DNA of 64,000 bases from Vibrio gallicus (GCF_024346875.1 NZ_AP024871.1:1922001-1986000), one strand, 5' to 3'; numbered from the stretch's first letter, positions 10,894 to 21,989 are shown. Translations and numbers: made by a program. The notes: a model not told the origin generated them from the letters alone.

Positions 10894-12744
10894 CTAAATA
10901 TCATCGACTGATTGCCCGGACAATGCCTGGCGAATTGATTTATCCATACGACGAGATGCAAACTCTTGGCTTGCTTTGTCGGTTTGCTTGATGCCTTCTT
11001 CAATTGCATCAGCATCTTGTTGGTTACGCAATTGGATCAAAGACTCAACGGCTTGCAGCAGCTCTGCACGTTCTGGATCCGATAGCAACTCATCACCATC
11101 ACTGTGCATGGCGGCAATTAAGCCTTCGATAACCCGGTCAGCCTCTACACGCTGCTCAGCCAATGCGCGAGCTTGCATGTCATCTTTAGCGTAAGTCATT
11201 GACTCTTTCAGCATATTAGCAACTTCGTCATCACTTAAACCATATGAAGGCTTAACCTGGATCTCAGCGTTTATACCAGTGCTCTTCTCCATTGCGCTTA
11301 CCGACAATAAACCATCTGCATCTACTTGATACGTTACTCGAATATGAGCAGCACCAGCGGCCATCGGTGGAATCCCCTTTAAGGCAAACTTAGCTAATGA
11401 GCGGCAGTCTTCTACCATCTCACGCTCACCTTGCACTGTATGCACTGACATCGCGGTTTGACCATCTTTAAAAGTGGTGAACTCTTGCGCCCTTGCTACA
11501 GGAATTGTGGTATTACGAGGGATGATTTTTTCAACCAAGCCGCCCATAGTTTCGATTCCCAAAGATAGCGGAATGACATCTAGCAGTAACATCTCTGAAT
11601 CAGGCTTATTGCCGGCTAAGATATCGGCTTGAATTGCCGCGCCGATCGCCACAACTTCATCTGGGTTAATGCTGGTAAGTGGGGTGCGTCCAAAGAACTC
11701 ACCAACCATATTGCGAACTAGCGGGGTTCGGGTGGAGCCACCAACCATCACCACTTCTAATACGTCTTGTTTCTCGATCTCTGCATCTTTTACTGCGCGT
11801 CGACAAGACATCAAGGTACGCTTAATCAGCGGCTGAATTAGCTGTTCAAGCTCACTGCGAGACACCTCACCTTGCCAATCCAATACCGATACTTGCGCAA
11901 CGTCTTGGTTAGAAAGGGCTATCTTAGTTTTGGTCGCGGCATTGAGTAAAATACGGCTCTGCTGCGCAGTTAATGAGTCTAATCCGATCTGTTTTTGTAG
12001 GTATTCAGCTAATAGGTGATCAAAGTCATCACCGCCTAAAGAAGAGTCACCACCGGTCGATAGCACCTCAAATACGCCACGTGATAAGCGTAATATTGAG
12101 ATATCAAAGGTACCACCACCTAAGTCATAGACTGCAATAATACCCTCTTGCCCCGAATCAAGACCGTATGCAATTGCTGCCGCTGTCGGTTCATTGAGCA
12201 AGCGTAATACGGTTAGACCCGCTAGAGTAGCTGCATCTTTAGTCCCTGCACGCTGCGCATCATCAAAGTAGGCAGGTACGGTAATAACGACACCTGTCAA
12301 CTCACCACCAAGGCTTTGTTGCGCGCGCTCTGAAAGTGACTTTAAGATATCGGCTGAAACCTCAATCGGGTTTTTATCCCCTTGTGGAGTACCAAGCAGC
12401 GGAAGACCATTGTCGCTAATCCCAAGCTTATAAGGCAGGTTAGGGAAACGCTGCTGTACATCTGTTGCTGAGCGACCTAACAGGCGCTTAACTGAGATAA
12501 TAGTGTTTGCAGGATCAGACTCAGCAAGCTCTAAAGCAGGATAACCCACTTGGGTCTGTTGTTGCTGATAATGAACAGCAGAAGGCAAAATTGTACGCCC
12601 TTGCTCATCACTTAACGTGTTAGCTTCTCCGCTACGAACCGTCGCCACAAGAGAGTTTGTGGTTCCCAGATCAATACCGGCAGCCAGCTTATGCTCGTGA
12701 GGTGCAGAGCTTTGACCCGGCTCTGCTATTTGAAGTAATGACAT
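10894..12744 (-). CDS. hscA: Fe-S cluster chaperone HscA (Hsp66)
   Basis: Specialised Hsp70 that, with HscB, drives cluster transfer from IscU. The product has 616 residues, slightly shorter than DnaK as expected for HscA. The ATPase domain shows [15 protein letters not shown] near the N-terminus, [14 protein letters not shown] and [12 protein letters not shown]. The substrate-binding domain follows, with [12 protein letters not shown] at its start. It lies 21 bases after hscB. No DnaJ or GrpE genes are nearby, which supports the ISC role over general folding. Confidence 0.98.
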   Translation of the reverse strand: MSLLQIAEPGQSSAPHEHKLAAGIDLGTTNSLVATVRSGEANTLSDEQGRTILPSAVHYQQQQTQVGYPALELAESDPANTIISVKRLLGRSATDVQQRFPNLPYKLGISDNGLPLLGTPQGDKNPIEVSADILKSLSERAQQSLGGELTGVVITVPAYFDDAQRAGTKDAATLAGLTVLRLLNEPTAAAIAYGLDSGQEGIIAVYDLGGGTFDISILRLSRGVFEVLSTGGDSSLGGDDFDHLLAEYLQKQIGLDSLTAQQSRILLNAATKTKIALSNQDVAQVSVLDWQGEVSRSELEQLIQPLIKRTLMSCRRAVKDAEIEKQDVLEVVMVGGSTRTPLVRNMVGEFFGRTPLTSINPDEVVAIGAAIQADILAGNKPDSEMLLLDVIPLSLGIETMGGLVEKIIPRNTTIPVARAQEFTTFKDGQTAMSVHTVQGEREMVEDCRSLAKFALKGIPPMAAGAAHIRVTYQVDADGLLSVSAMEKSTGINAEIQVKPSYGLSDDEVANMLKESMTYAKDDMQARALAEQRVEADRVIEGLIAAMHSDGDELLSDPERAELLQAVESLIQLRNQQDADAIEEGIKQTDKASQEFASRRMDKSIRQALSGQSVDDI

Positions 12745-12765
12745 GTGTTTCCTTTTATTAAGCGA

Positions 12766-13281
12766 CTAGCCCATCAAACGGTCTTCGAGGCGCTCAATCT
12801 CTACATTTAGCTTATCAATAAACTTTAATTTTCTAACGCTATCGGCGGCTTGTTCCCAGTCCGACTGCTGTAGTTGTTGCTGAACTTGTTGCAACTGCTG
12901 CTTATGCATTGTCGATACTTTATCTGAAAAATCAAATAACAAACTCTCAGCATCGTGAGCTGTCTCTATTTCTTCTAGCTCTTCTCGCAGCTCCATTTGT
13001 TGCATTAGAAACATCGGATCTTGAAGGGTTTGCTGCTCTGCTCGAATATCGACGCCGTTTTGTAGCAATAGGTATTCTGCGCGCTGAATAGGGTTCTTTA
13101 GAATTTGATAAGCATCGTTAATATTGGCCGCTTTTTGCACCGACATTAAGCGGTCTCGCTCTGAAGCCGTAGCGAAGTTATCAGGGTGAAAACGACGTTG
13201 AAGTTCGCGGAATTGAGAAGAAAGAAGGCTACCATCGAGCTCAAACTGCGTTGGTAGCCCAAATAGTTCAAAATGATTCAT
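12766..13281 (-). CDS. hscB: Fe-S cluster co-chaperone HscB (Hsc20)
   Basis: J-domain co-chaperone that delivers IscU to HscA and stimulates its ATPase. The 171-residue product has an N-terminal J-domain with His-Pro-Asp at residues 32-34 (RRFHPDNF). A C-terminal helical domain rich in Gln/Leu/Glu follows and binds IscU. It is separated from iscA by a hairpin with a T-run (13304-13333), which could lower expression of the chaperone half of the operon. Confidence 0.97.
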   Translation of the reverse strand: MNHFELFGLPTQFELDGSLLSSQFRELQRRFHPDNFATASERDRLMSVQKAANINDAYQILKNPIQRAEYLLLQNGVDIRAEQQTLQDPMFLMQQMELREELEEIETAHDAESLLFDFSDKVSTMHKQQLQQVQQQLQQSDWEQAADSVRKLKFIDKLNVEIERLEDRLMG

Positions 13282-13303
13282 CTGGATTCTCTGTATCGAA
13301 ATA

Positions 13304-13333
13304 CAAAAGTAGGGAAGCTTACACTTCCCTACT
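13304..13333 (-). terminator. Hairpin with short T-run between iscA and hscB (candidate attenuator)
   Basis: Perfect 10-bp inverted repeat, arms 13308-13317 and 13324-13333 (AGTAGGGAAG and its complement), loop of six. On the minus strand it is followed by TTTTG. It lies inside the isc operon, so partial termination or mRNA processing is the likely role. Confidence 0.6.
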
Positions 13334-13344
13334 CTTAAATTTGA

Positions 13345-13668
13345 TTAGACATTGAAGCTTTCGCCACAACCACATTCGCTTTTCGCGTTAGGGTTATTGA
13401 ATTCGAAACCTTCATTCAAGCCTTCTTTTACATAATCAAGCTCTGTACCATCAAGATAAACTAGGCTCTTGGCATCGATAATTACTTTTACGCCTTTTTG
13501 CTCAAAAACCGTATCTTCTTCGTTTAGTTCGTCTACGAATTCAAGCACATAAGCCATACCTGAACAGCCTGTGGTTTTTACACCTAAGCGCAAGCCAATT
13601 CCTTTTCCTCGGCTAGACATGAATGCCTGTACGCGATCCGCTGCGGTTTGTGTCATTGTGATGGCCAT
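13345..13668 (-). CDS. iscA: Iron-sulfur assembly protein IscA
   Basis: A-type carrier that receives clusters from IscU and passes them to targets, especially 4Fe-4S proteins. The ATG at 13668 is chosen: it gives a 107-residue protein of family length, [13 protein letters not shown] at the N-terminus, and has AAGG upstream. A longer frame to 13710 would run through the iscU-iscA gap. The three conserved cysteines are visible in GCSGMAYV and CGCGESF. Directly downstream of iscU. Confidence 0.96.
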   Translation of the reverse strand: MAITMTQTAADRVQAFMSSRGKGIGLRLGVKTTGCSGMAYVLEFVDELNEEDTVFEQKGVKVIIDAKSLVYLDGTELDYVKEGLNEGFEFNNPNAKSECGCGESFNV

Positions 13669-13691
13669 ACTACAACCTTTTTTCTTTAAAC

Positions 13692-13709
13692 TGGGGAGCA
13701 CGCTCCCCA
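13692..13709 (-). other. Intercistronic hairpin between iscU and iscA
   Basis: Arms TGGGGAGC (13692-13699) and GCTCCCCA (13702-13709) form a compact GC-rich stem. There is no T-run on the minus strand, so a processing or stability element is more likely than a terminator. Confidence 0.5.
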
Positions 13710-13713
13710 ACTA

Positions 13714-14097
13714 TTATTCTTGATGTTTCTTTTTGTAATCTGTTACTGCAGCTTTAATTGCGTCTTCAGCAAGGATAGAGCAGTGAATTTTCACTGGTGG
13801 CAATTCTAACTCTTCTGCAATTTCAGAGTTTTTGATAGCGGCAGCTTCATCAACCGTTTTACCTTTAACCCACTCAGTTACTAGTGAGCTTGAGGCAATA
13901 GCACTACCACAACCGTAGGTTTTGAATTTCGCATCTTCAATGATACCTTCTGGTGTCACCTTGATTTGAAGTTTCATTACGTCGCCGCACGCAGGTGCAC
14001 CAACCATACCACTACCTACCGCTGGATCTTCTTTATCAAAAGCTCCTACATTGCGCGGATTTTCATAGTGATCAATTACTTTTTCACTGTAAGCCAT
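13714..14097 (-). CDS. iscU: Fe-S cluster scaffold protein IscU
   Basis: Scaffold on which [2Fe-2S] clusters are built from IscS-derived sulfur. The product has 127 residues, the standard length. The cluster-ligand cysteines are visible in GAPACGDV (Cys37), YGCGSAI and KIHCSIL. The HscA recognition motif appears here as LPPVK, just before the third Cys. It is 33 bases downstream of iscS. All functional residues I can check are intact. Confidence 0.98.
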   Translation of the reverse strand: MAYSEKVIDHYENPRNVGAFDKEDPAVGSGMVGAPACGDVMKLQIKVTPEGIIEDAKFKTYGCGSAIASSSLVTEWVKGKTVDEAAAIKNSEIAEELELPPVKIHCSILAEDAIKAAVTDYKKKHQE

Positions 14098-14130
14098 AAT
14101 AAATTCCTCTAATTGTCCACATCCGTGGAA

Positions 14131-15345
14131 TTAGTGATGTGCCCACTCAACGGTGTCCAGATCAATCCCTTCTTTGAACATATCCCATAATGGGGACATT
14201 TCGCGTAGTTTTGTTACTGCTTCACAGATTTGCTGTGCAGCGTAATCTATTTCTTCTTCAGTGGTGTGACGACCAAATGAGAAGCGCACTGAGCTATGTG
14301 CTAGTTCGTCATTTAGACCGAGTGCGCGCAATACATATGATGGTTCCAAGCTTGCCGAAGTACATGCTGAACCTGAAGATACCGCAAGGTCTTTTAATGC
14401 CATAAGCAGTGATTCACCCTCAACAAAAGCGAAGCTTACGTTTAGGTTATGAGGAACACGTTGCTCTAGGTCACCATTAATTGTGAGCTCTTCTAAGCCT
14501 TTTAACTTATCTAATAGGCGATTACGCAGGCTAAGAGCATGCTGATAATCTTTTTCCATATCTAATTTAGCGACACGGAACGCTTCACCCATACCCACGA
14601 TTTGATGAGTAGGTAGAGTACCAGAGCGGAAACCACGCTCATGACCACCACCGTGCATTTGCGCTTCTAAGCGAATGCGTGGTTTACGGCGAACATATAG
14701 TGCGCCAATACCTTTCGGACCATATACCTTGTGTGCAGACAAAGACATAAGGTCAACCTTAGTTTCTTGTACATCAATAGGCAGTTTACCTGCTGATTGA
14801 GCTGCATCGACATGGAATATAATCTTGCGTTCACGGCATAACTCACCGATAGAGTTAATGTCTTGAATAACACCGATCTCATTATTTACATGCATAATAG
14901 AAACTAATACCGTGTCTTCACGCATTGCATCTTTTAGCTTGTTGAGGTCGATAAGGCCGTTTGCTTCTGGTTCAAGGTAAGTCACCTCAAAGCCATCACG
15001 CTCTAATTGACGACATGGGTCAAGTACTGCTTTGTGTTCAGTTTTGCTTGTAATTACGTGCTTACCGCGCTTCGAGTAGAAGTTAGCTGCACCTTTAATT
15101 GCAAGGTTGTCAGATTCAGTTGCACCTGAAGTAAATACGATCTCGCGAGGATCGGCATTGAGAAGATCGGCAATCTGTTCACGAGCCGTATCAACGGCTT
15201 CTTCTGCTTGCCAACCAAAACGGTGCGATCGCGATGCCGGATTACCAAATGTGCCGTCCATAGTCAGAAATTGGACTAGCTTTTGTGCGACACGCTCATC
15301 TACAGGACAAGTCGCTGAATAGTCTAAATAAATAGGCAGTTTCAT
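14131..15345 (-). CDS. iscS: Cysteine desulfurase IscS
   Basis: PLP enzyme that takes sulfur from cysteine and forms a persulfide for Fe-S clusters and tRNA thiolation. The product has 404 residues. The PLP lysine lies in SAHKVYGP (around residue 206) and the persulfide cysteine in [14 protein letters not shown] (Cys328). It starts 27 bases after iscR. It precedes iscU in the usual order and is the largest gene of the iscR-side half of the operon. Confidence 0.98.
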   Translation of the reverse strand: MKLPIYLDYSATCPVDERVAQKLVQFLTMDGTFGNPASRSHRFGWQAEEAVDTAREQIADLLNADPREIVFTSGATESDNLAIKGAANFYSKRGKHVITSKTEHKAVLDPCRQLERDGFEVTYLEPEANGLIDLNKLKDAMREDTVLVSIMHVNNEIGVIQDINSIGELCRERKIIFHVDAAQSAGKLPIDVQETKVDLMSLSAHKVYGPKGIGALYVRRKPRIRLEAQMHGGGHERGFRSGTLPTHQIVGMGEAFRVAKLDMEKDYQHALSLRNRLLDKLKGLEELTINGDLEQRVPHNLNVSFAFVEGESLLMALKDLAVSSGSACTSASLEPSYVLRALGLNDELAHSSVRFSFGRHTTEEEIDYAAQQICEAVTKLREMSPLWDMFKEGIDLDTVEWAHH

Positions 15346-15372
15346 TTATTTACTCCAAGTAAAACTGTTGCT

Positions 15373-15870
15373 CTATGAGCGGACGTTGATACTAATTTTC
15401 TCAGTGATTGAACTTGGGGTATTGTGAACCGAAAGCTCCATATCTTGACGCCCAGAAATTTCTAAAACTTCGTTATCCAACATCAACTCACCAAGAGAGA
15501 TATTGTTTAAAAAACTACTGATTCGGGAGCTAAGATCACGCCATAAGGTATGAGTTAAACAGCGCGAACCTCCCTGACAATCTGCTTTTCCATTACAACG
15601 AGTTGCCTCTACTGATTCATCAACAGCAGAGATAATGGTTCCGATAGCAATATCATCGGCTACTTTGCCAAGATTATATCCCCCACCAGGACCACGAACA
15701 CTCGCAACCAGACCTGCCTTACGCAGTTTGGAAAACAGTTGTTCCAAATAGGAAAGAGATATACCTTGACGCTCAGAGATATCAGCCAGTGGCACTGGGC
15801 CCGTCTGAGAATGCAGCGCCACATCAAGCATAGCTGTAACGGCATATCTTCCTTTGGATGTAAGCTTCAT
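15373..15870 (-). CDS. iscR: Fe-S responsive transcriptional regulator IscR
   Basis: Rrf2-family regulator that, when holding a [2Fe-2S] cluster, represses the isc operon, and when apo activates other pathways. The ATG at 15870 gives 165 residues beginning [14 protein letters not shown], the family start. An upstream extension to 15921 would run into the IscR sites. A winged helix-turn-helix is followed by the cluster ligands [16 protein letters not shown], with the Cys-X5-Cys-X5-Cys-X2-His pattern. Two type 1 IscR sites lie at 15911-15960, so autoregulation is expected. Confidence 0.97.
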   Translation of the reverse strand: MKLTSKGRYAVTAMLDVALHSQTGPVPLADISERQGISLSYLEQLFSKLRKAGLVASVRGPGGGYNLGKVADDIAIGTIISAVDESVEATRCNGKADCQGGSRCLTHTLWRDLSSRISSFLNNISLGELMLDNEVLEISGRQDMELSVHNTPSSITEKISINVRS

Positions 15871-15910
15871 ATCACACTCTTTCCGATTTCTAGAATAGGG
15901 AAAGTCTCCC

Positions 15911-15960
15911 ATACCCGACAAAAACGGTCAAGTATTTATTTGAGTGATTTAGTCAGGTAT
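15911..15960 (-). promoter_or_regulatory. Two abutting type 1 IscR binding sites upstream of iscR
   Basis: The 25-bp blocks 15911-15935 and 15936-15960 each match the type 1 IscR motif as I remember it (ATA..GAC..GTC..TAT). I count about 23/25 for the first and 22/25 for the second. They touch end to end upstream of iscR. On the minus strand the first contains TTGACC, a plausible -35; I could not place a convincing -10. Confidence 0.75.
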
Positions 15961-15984
15961 TTAACCATTACTATTACATGGTTA

Positions 15985-16716
15985 TTATTTACGCGAAACT
16001 GACTTATCAATTGAGGATAAAACCCCTCTCAATATATTGAGCTCTTGTGCCTCAGGCCTAGCTCGGCTAAATAAGCGCTTTAGCTTACTCATAACCTGGC
16101 TTGGTTTGTCCTTAGAGATAAACTGGGTATTGGTTAGTACTTTTTCAAGGTGCTGATAGAACATTTCCAGTTCACTATGTCGCGAATATTCGATCTGTGT
16201 CGCTTCAGGGAAAGCAGATTGTTGATGATCGAGAAATGCCATACGTATTTCATAGGTCAATGTTTGTACTGCCATCGCAAGATTCAATGAGCTGTACTCT
16301 GGATTTGCTGGGATACTGACATGATATTGGCAAATCTGAAGCTCCTCGTTACTCAAACCAGTACGCTCACGACCAAACACCAAGGCCACCGGAGCACTTT
16401 GTCCATTTTCTACAAATTTTGCTCCGCACTCTCGTGGTTCTAGCATTGGCCAATCTAAAGTTCGTGAGCGTGCACTAGAGCCGACAACTAATACACAATC
16501 CGCAACGGCAGCCTCAAGGGTTGGATAGACCTTAGCGCTTTTCACCACATCATTAGCACCGGCGGCTAAAGCCATGCTTTGTTCATCGACGTCACATTGT
16601 GGGTCAACCAATACCAGCTGGTGAAGCCCCATCACTTTCATTGCCCTTGCCGCTGAGCCAATATTTCCGGGATGAGAGGTACCGACCAGTACAACTTTGA
16701 CTTGGTTTAGCATCAT
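15985..16716 (-). CDS. trmJ: tRNA (cytidine/uridine-32-2'-O)-methyltransferase TrmJ
   Basis: SPOUT-family methyltransferase that 2'-O-methylates position 32 of several tRNAs. The product is 243 residues, or 242 if the second of two consecutive ATGs is used; AAGGA upstream fits either. The N-terminus [20 protein letters not shown] and the motifs [15 protein letters not shown] and [15 protein letters not shown] are typical of the SpoU/TrmH fold. It lies between iscR and the divergent suhB, as in E. coli. A weak hairpin (arms 15963-15968 and 15978-15983) follows the stop codon. Confidence 0.95.
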   Translation of the reverse strand: MMLNQVKVVLVGTSHPGNIGSAARAMKVMGLHQLVLVDPQCDVDEQSMALAAGANDVVKSAKVYPTLEAAVADCVLVVGSSARSRTLDWPMLEPRECGAKFVENGQSAPVALVFGRERTGLSNEELQICQYHVSIPANPEYSSLNLAMAVQTLTYEIRMAFLDHQQSAFPEATQIEYSRHSELEMFYQHLEKVLTNTQFISKDKPSQVMSKLKRLFSRARPEAQELNILRGVLSSIDKSVSRK

Positions 16717-16905
16717 GTTTTCCTTGCAAAATTAAATCAACAGAATGGTAACACAACCCATTTCCCGCAGGGGAAACAAAATACATCGGCTCTTTAAAGC
16801 AACACTAAAATTAATTCGAATAAAAAATAACCACTTCCATTTTGCGTCATTCTTGCTTATACTCCGCCTCGCTTTAGTTCTTTAACATCCGTTGGGTATA
16901 TAAAT

Positions 16906-17709
16906 ATGCATCCTATGCTGAATATTGCGATTCGCGCTGCGCGAAAAGCAGGCAATCATATTGCTAAATCTCTAGAAAACGCTGACAAAATCGAATCATC
17001 TCTAAAGGGCACTAATGACATAGTGACCAACGTAGATAAAGAAGCAGAATATTTAATCATTGAAACGATTAAAGCTTCTTACCCTGATCACAGCATCATT
17101 GCAGAAGAGTCTGGCCTACAACAAGGCAAAGACGACGCTGTACAATGGATCATTGACCCACTGGATGGCACAGCAAACTTCGCTAGAGGCATACCACACT
17201 TCGCTGTTTCAATTGCAGTTCGCATTAATGGTAAAACAGAAGTTGCTTGTGTTTATGACCCAATGCAAAACGACCTGTTCACAGCACAACGTGGTTCAGG
17301 CGCTCAGCTTAACAACTCTCGTGTCCGCGTTAAGCAACTAAAAGACCTTCAAGGTACTCTACTTGCGACTGGTTTCCCTCACAAACATAAGCAACACTCT
17401 GAATCTTACTTTAAAATTCTAAGTGCTCTATTTGTGGAAGCTTCTGACATCCGTCGTACTGGTTCTGCGTCGCTTAACCTTTGCTACCTTGCAGCTAATC
17501 GCGTTGATGGCTACTTTGAGCTTGGCCTTAAACCGTGGGAAATAGCTGCGGGCGAACTTATTGCTCGTGAAGCAGGTGTTATTCTAACTGACTTCTCTGG
17601 CGGCACTGACTACCTAAAATCAGGTAATATCGTTGCTTCTAGTGCACGTGGCGTTAAATCTATTCTTAAGCACATTCGTGAAAACTCGAATGAAGCTATG
17701 CTTAAATAA
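16906..17709 (+). CDS. suhB: Inositol-1-monophosphatase SuhB
   Basis: Mg2+-dependent inositol monophosphatase family protein. In E. coli, SuhB is also part of the rRNA transcription antitermination complex with NusA/NusG. The 267-residue product carries AEESG, the metal-site motif WIIDPLDGTANF and the C-terminal motif KPWEIAAGELIAREAG. It is divergent from trmJ with a 189-base gap. Two hairpins follow the stop. The gene downstream is convergent glmM. Confidence 0.97.
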   Translation: MHPMLNIAIRAARKAGNHIAKSLENADKIESSLKGTNDIVTNVDKEAEYLIIETIKASYPDHSIIAEESGLQQGKDDAVQWIIDPLDGTANFARGIPHFAVSIAVRINGKTEVACVYDPMQNDLFTAQRGSGAQLNNSRVRVKQLKDLQGTLLATGFPHKHKQHSESYFKILSALFVEASDIRRTGSASLNLCYLAANRVDGYFELGLKPWEIAAGELIAREAGVILTDFSGGTDYLKSGNIVASSARGVKSILKHIRENSNEAMLK

Positions 17710-17717
17710 TTAACCCA

Positions 17718-17757
17718 ATATAAAAGCCAAGTCGCTTGCGCGCTCTTGGTTTATATT
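17718..17757 (+). terminator. First hairpin after suhB
   Basis: Imperfect long stem: AATATAAA plus CCAAG on the left pair with CTTGG and TTTATATT on the right, with a two-base bulge, around a GC-rich loop. The U-run is poor, so it may be a 3' end-stabilising hairpin. Confidence 0.45.
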
Positions 17758-17769
17758 AGATTTGTATAA

Positions 17770-17798
17770 AAATGGTCACCTTTGGTGACCATTTTTTT
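17770..17798. terminator. Bidirectional terminator between suhB and glmM
   Basis: GGTCACC (17774-17780) and GGTGACC (17784-17790) pair around TTT. The stem is flanked by an A-run on the left and a run of eight T on the right, so it can stop transcription of both convergent genes. Confidence 0.85.
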
Positions 17799-19135
17799 TA
17801 GCAGTACTGCTTAACTACGTCAGCAATGCCGTTCGCTAGCTTAAGCACTAACTCTCCATCTTCACCTTCAACCATAACTCGAATTAGTGGCTCGGTACCA
17901 GATTTACGTAATAACACTCGACCTTTATCGCCAAGCTCAGTTTCTGCATCTATTACGGCTTGTTTAACTACATCGAGCTCCATCGGGTTAGTGTTACCGC
18001 TAAAGCGTACATTCACTAACTCTTGTGGGTAAAGTGACATACCTTGAGACAGGTCATATAGGCTCATATCACTATCAACAATAGAGGCTAATACTTGTAG
18101 CGCAGCGACGATAGCATCCCCAGTTGTTACCTTATCAAGCAAGATGACGTGACCTGAGTTTTCAGCCCCAATCATCCAACCTTTCTGTTGCAGTTGCTCC
18201 ATCACATAACGGTCACCGACCGCAGCACGAGAGAATGGTATTCCCAGCTGTTTCAGGCCATTTTCCATGCCTAGGTTAGTCATTAGCGTGCCAACAACCC
18301 CCCCTTTCAATTCACCACGACGAAGTGCATCGCGCGCAATAATATAAGCAATTTGGTCACCATCGACCTTATTACCTTTATGGTCAACCATAATGATGCG
18401 GTCACCATCGCCATCAAATGCTAAACCAAGGTCAGCTTTTTCTTCGACTACGCGGGCTTGCAATGCGCGTACATCGGTAGCACCCACTTTCTCATTGATG
18501 TTCAAACCATTAGGTTCGCAGCCCATAACTATCAGCTCTGCACCAAGCTCTTTAAACACATTTGGTGCAATGTGATAGGTAGCGCCATTGGCGCAATCTA
18601 CAACAATTTTCAACTTAGATAGATTTTGGTGATGAGGGAAGGTGCTCTTACAAAATTCAATGTAACGACCTGCCGCATCTTTTAAGCGAGATGCCTTACC
18701 CAGTAGAGCCGATTCAACACACTCGATATCTTTGTCTAGCTCAGCTTCTATCGCCAGTTCGATATCATCGGCTAGCTTGGTACCTTCAGATGAAAAGAAT
18801 TTAATGCCGTTATCATAATACGGGTTATGAGAGGCTGAGATCACGATACCCGCTTCTGCACGAAAGGTTTGGGTCAGGTATGCAACAGCAGGTGTTGGCA
18901 TAGGTCCGGTAAAGGTCGCTTTTAGACCTGCCGCGGCTAATCCTGCTTCTAGTGCAGATTCAAGCATATAGCCAGAGATACGAGTATCCTTGCCAATAAT
19001 GACTTTTTTGGTGCCTTGCTTAGCAAGTACGCGACCCGCAGCCCAGCCTAATTTTAAAACAAAATCAGGAGTTATAGGGTATTGACCAACCTTGCCTCGG
19101 ACACCATCGGTGCCAAAATAACGTCTCTTCGACAT
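17798..19135 (-). CDS. glmM: Phosphoglucosamine mutase
   Basis: Interconverts glucosamine-6-P and glucosamine-1-P on the way to UDP-GlcNAc for peptidoglycan and LPS. The product has 445 residues. The phosphoserine is Ser102 in [12 protein letters not shown], the metal loop is DGDGDR, and the C-terminal phosphate-binding motif is [11 protein letters not shown]. It lies 14 bases after folP, as in the E. coli ftsH-folP-glmM order. In E. coli, secG and tRNA genes follow; here suhB follows instead. Confidence 0.98.
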   Translation of the reverse strand: MSKRRYFGTDGVRGKVGQYPITPDFVLKLGWAAGRVLAKQGTKKVIIGKDTRISGYMLESALEAGLAAAGLKATFTGPMPTPAVAYLTQTFRAEAGIVISASHNPYYDNGIKFFSSEGTKLADDIELAIEAELDKDIECVESALLGKASRLKDAAGRYIEFCKSTFPHHQNLSKLKIVVDCANGATYHIAPNVFKELGAELIVMGCEPNGLNINEKVGATDVRALQARVVEEKADLGLAFDGDGDRIIMVDHKGNKVDGDQIAYIIARDALRRGELKGGVVGTLMTNLGMENGLKQLGIPFSRAAVGDRYVMEQLQQKGWMIGAENSGHVILLDKVTTGDAIVAALQVLASIVDSDMSLYDLSQGMSLYPQELVNVRFSGNTNPMELDVVKQAVIDAETELGDKGRVLLRKSGTEPLIRVMVEGEDGELVLKLANGIADVVKQYC

Positions 19136-19149
19136 AATATTACCTAGTA

Positions 19150-19980
19150 TTATTTTAATTGTTGGATAAAGTTTAGAACTTTTATCGCATCTACGGTTTG
19201 CTCTACATCATGCACACGAATAATCTGTGCACCCTTTTGTACGGCAATAACAGCACAAGCAATGCTACCTGCAACTGCTTGCGTCGCTGTTTTATCCAAT
19301 AGTTTAAATACCATGGATTTACGCGACATGCCCGCCAAAATAGGCAAACCAAATTGGTGTAACTTATCCAGTTGTTCAAGTAACTGATAATTGTGCTGTA
19401 AGGTTTTACCAAAGCCAAAGCCTGGGTCAAGAATAAGCTTATCCTTATCAATCCCCGCTTTTGCACATGCCGCTATGCGCTGCTTTAAAAACTCGCCGAT
19501 GTCATGTACAAGATCATCATAGCGAGGGTTAGCTTGCATCGTACGTGGCTGACCTTGCATATGCATAAGACATATAGGTAGACCACTTTCAGCCGCGGCT
19601 TGAAGTGCGTTTGGCTCTTGAAGAGCTCGCACATCATTAATGATATCAGCTCCTGCCAGTGCAGCTTGACGCATGACCTCAGCTTTACTGGTATCAATTG
19701 ATATCCATACATCAGACTGACTGCGCAATGCCTTAATAACTGGAATAACGCGTTGTAGCTCATCTTCTAAACTAACGTCTGGGGCTCCAGGGCGTGTTGA
19801 TTCACCGCCGATATCTATAATGGTTGCACCATGAGATATCATCTGCACCGCGTGTTCGATAGCGTTATCAATACCATCGAATTGACCACCATCAGAAAAT
19901 GAATCTGGAGTGACATTTAGGATGCCCATCACCTGAGGTGTGGTTAGATCTAAATGTTTTGAATTATTGGTTAGTATCAT
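19150..19980 (-). CDS. folP: Dihydropteroate synthase
   Basis: Folate pathway enzyme that condenses 6-hydroxymethyl-dihydropterin pyrophosphate with p-aminobenzoate; the target of sulfonamides. The product has 276 residues. Both family signatures are present: [15 protein letters not shown] near the N-terminus and [16 protein letters not shown] after it. Later come DPGFGFGKT and GMSRKSM. A terminator hairpin separates it from ftsH upstream, so its expression may rely on readthrough or on a promoter I did not find in the 62-base gap. Confidence 0.98.
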   Translation of the reverse strand: MILTNNSKHLDLTTPQVMGILNVTPDSFSDGGQFDGIDNAIEHAVQMISHGATIIDIGGESTRPGAPDVSLEDELQRVIPVIKALRSQSDVWISIDTSKAEVMRQAALAGADIINDVRALQEPNALQAAAESGLPICLMHMQGQPRTMQANPRYDDLVHDIGEFLKQRIAACAKAGIDKDKLILDPGFGFGKTLQHNYQLLEQLDKLHQFGLPILAGMSRKSMVFKLLDKTATQAVAGSIACAVIAVQKGAQIIRVHDVEQTVDAIKVLNFIQQLK

Positions 19981-20001
19981 AATTTTGAAAGGTATAAACA
20001 G

Positions 20002-20027
20002 AAAAACCCCGAGCGAACTCGGGGTTT
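20002..20027 (-). terminator. Terminator after ftsH
   Basis: Stem AAACCCCGAG/CTCGGGGTTT (20004-20013, 20018-20027) with a CGAA loop and T-run on the minus strand. It is intra-operonic between ftsH and folP. Confidence 0.82.
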
Positions 20028-20042
20028 GTTATTAACTATTGA

Positions 20043-21989
20043 TTATTCGGACTCTTTGTCCGTTTTTTCTGGTTTAGTCGCTTCTACATCTGCTTTTGAT
20101 TCAGCTTCTGTATCTGACTTAGCTTCTGGCGCAGCTTCCGCTTTTGGCTGCTCAACAGGCTGACTTTGTTCACCCCATCCAGCTGGCTCACGAATCACGT
20201 CATGGCGTTCCATTAGGTCATCAATCTGACCTGCATCAATGGTTTCGTACTTCATCAGTGCATCTTTCATGGTATGCATGATATCCATGTTCTCTTCAAG
20301 GATCTGACGAGCACGAGCATAGTTGCGGTCGATGATTTGACGAATCTCATCATCAATCAGCTTAGCGGTATCATCAGACATGTGTTTAGTCTGAGTTACG
20401 CTACGACCCAAGAATACTTCGCCTTCTTCTTCTGCATAAAGAAGAGGACCTAGCTTCTCAGAGAAGCCCCACTGAGTCACCATCTTACGAGCGATATCAG
20501 TCGCACGTTCGATATCATTTGATGCACCAGTAGATACACGCTCTTTACCGTAGATAAGCTCTTCAGCTAGACGACCACCGTATAGGCTTGAGATCATCGA
20601 CTCAAGGTGACGACGGTTCATGCTGACGCGATCTTGCTCTGGTAGGTACATAGTCACACCCAGCGCACGGCCGCGTGGAATAATCGATACCTTGTACACA
20701 GGATCGTGCTCAGGAACCAAGCGACCAATGATTGCGTGGCCTGCTTCGTGGTAAGCCGTTGACTCTTTAATGTCATCAGTCATTACCATAGAGCGACGTT
20801 CTGCACCCATCATGATCTTGTCTTTTGCTTGCTCAAACTCAGCCATAGCAACGTTGCGCTTGTTACCACGAGCCGCGAATAGTGCTGCTTCGTTTACAAG
20901 GTTAGCAAGGTCTGCACCAGAGAAACCTGGAGTACCACGAGCAATCAAAGATGGCTCTACATCGCTAGCAAGGGGAACCTTGCGCATGTGTACTTTCAGG
21001 ATCTGCTCACGACCACGTACATCCGGAAGACCAACCACTACCTGACGGTCAAAACGACCAGGACGAAGTAATGCAGGGTCCAATACGTCTGGACGGTTAG
21101 TTGCAGCGATAACGATAATACCCTCGTTACCCTCAAAACCATCCATCTCTACCAACATTTGGTTCAACGTTTGCTCACGCTCATCGTGACCACCACCAAC
21201 ACCTGCGCCACGCTGGCGACCTACGGCATCGATCTCATCGATGAAGATGATACAAGGCGCTGCTTTCTTCGCTTGCTCGAACATGTCACGCACACGAGAT
21301 GCACCAACACCGACGAACATTTCTACGAAATCAGAACCAGAGATAGTAAAGAACGGAACTTTAGCCTCACCAGCAATCGCCTTCGCAAGTAGAGTTTTAC
21401 CTGTACCAGGAGGACCGACTAGCAAGACACCCGTTGGGATCTTACCGCCCAGTTTCTGGAATCGGCTTGGATCACGTAAGTAATCCACGAGCTCTTTAAC
21501 GTCTTCTTTGGCTTCATCACAGCCAGCCACATCAGAGAATAGCGTTTTGATCTGCTCTTCACTCATCATACGTGCTTTAGATTTACCAAACGACATGGCA
21601 CCTTTGCCACCGCCGCCTTGCATCTGACGCATAAAGAAGATCCACACACCAATCAAAAGAATCATCGGGAACCAAGAAATAAAGATAGTTCCTAGTAAGC
21701 TTTGTTCTTCTGGTGCTGTGCCAGACACTTTAACTTTTTTATTGATAAGATCATCAAGTAGCTTAGTGTCGTACACAGGCATGTACGTCACATTACGTGA
21801 ATTATCATTGCGATAAAAAACAATTTCTTTATCGTTGATTTTTGCTTCACGAACTTGGCCTTGACCAACTTCCTGTACGAATGTGGTGTAATCCACACTT
21901 TTTCCGTTGCTGTCCCCAGGCCCAAAGCTCTGGAAAACGGACATTAGCACTACAGCTATTACCAGCCACAGAATTAGATTTTTTGCCAT
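20043..21989 (-). CDS. ftsH: ATP-dependent zinc metalloprotease FtsH
   Basis: Membrane-anchored AAA+ protease that degrades misfolded membrane proteins and regulators such as LpxC. From the ATG at 21989 it has 648 residues; a TTG three codons upstream (21998) has a GAGG at workable distance and cannot be excluded. Transmembrane helices lie near residues 4-24 and 98-120, around a periplasmic domain. Walker A GPPGTGKT, Walker B IIFIDEID, the SRH region and zinc motif HEAGH (around residue 415) are all present. The C-terminus ends in an acidic/Lys/Ala tail. Confidence 0.97.
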   Translation of the reverse strand: MAKNLILWLVIAVVLMSVFQSFGPGDSNGKSVDYTTFVQEVGQGQVREAKINDKEIVFYRNDNSRNVTYMPVYDTKLLDDLINKKVKVSGTAPEEQSLLGTIFISWFPMILLIGVWIFFMRQMQGGGGKGAMSFGKSKARMMSEEQIKTLFSDVAGCDEAKEDVKELVDYLRDPSRFQKLGGKIPTGVLLVGPPGTGKTLLAKAIAGEAKVPFFTISGSDFVEMFVGVGASRVRDMFEQAKKAAPCIIFIDEIDAVGRQRGAGVGGGHDEREQTLNQMLVEMDGFEGNEGIIVIAATNRPDVLDPALLRPGRFDRQVVVGLPDVRGREQILKVHMRKVPLASDVEPSLIARGTPGFSGADLANLVNEAALFAARGNKRNVAMAEFEQAKDKIMMGAERRSMVMTDDIKESTAYHEAGHAIIGRLVPEHDPVYKVSIIPRGRALGVTMYLPEQDRVSMNRRHLESMISSLYGGRLAEELIYGKERVSTGASNDIERATDIARKMVTQWGFSEKLGPLLYAEEEGEVFLGRSVTQTKHMSDDTAKLIDDEIRQIIDRNYARARQILEENMDIMHTMKDALMKYETIDAGQIDDLMERHDVIREPAGWGEQSQPVEQPKAEAAPEAKSDTEAESKADVEATKPEKTDKESE

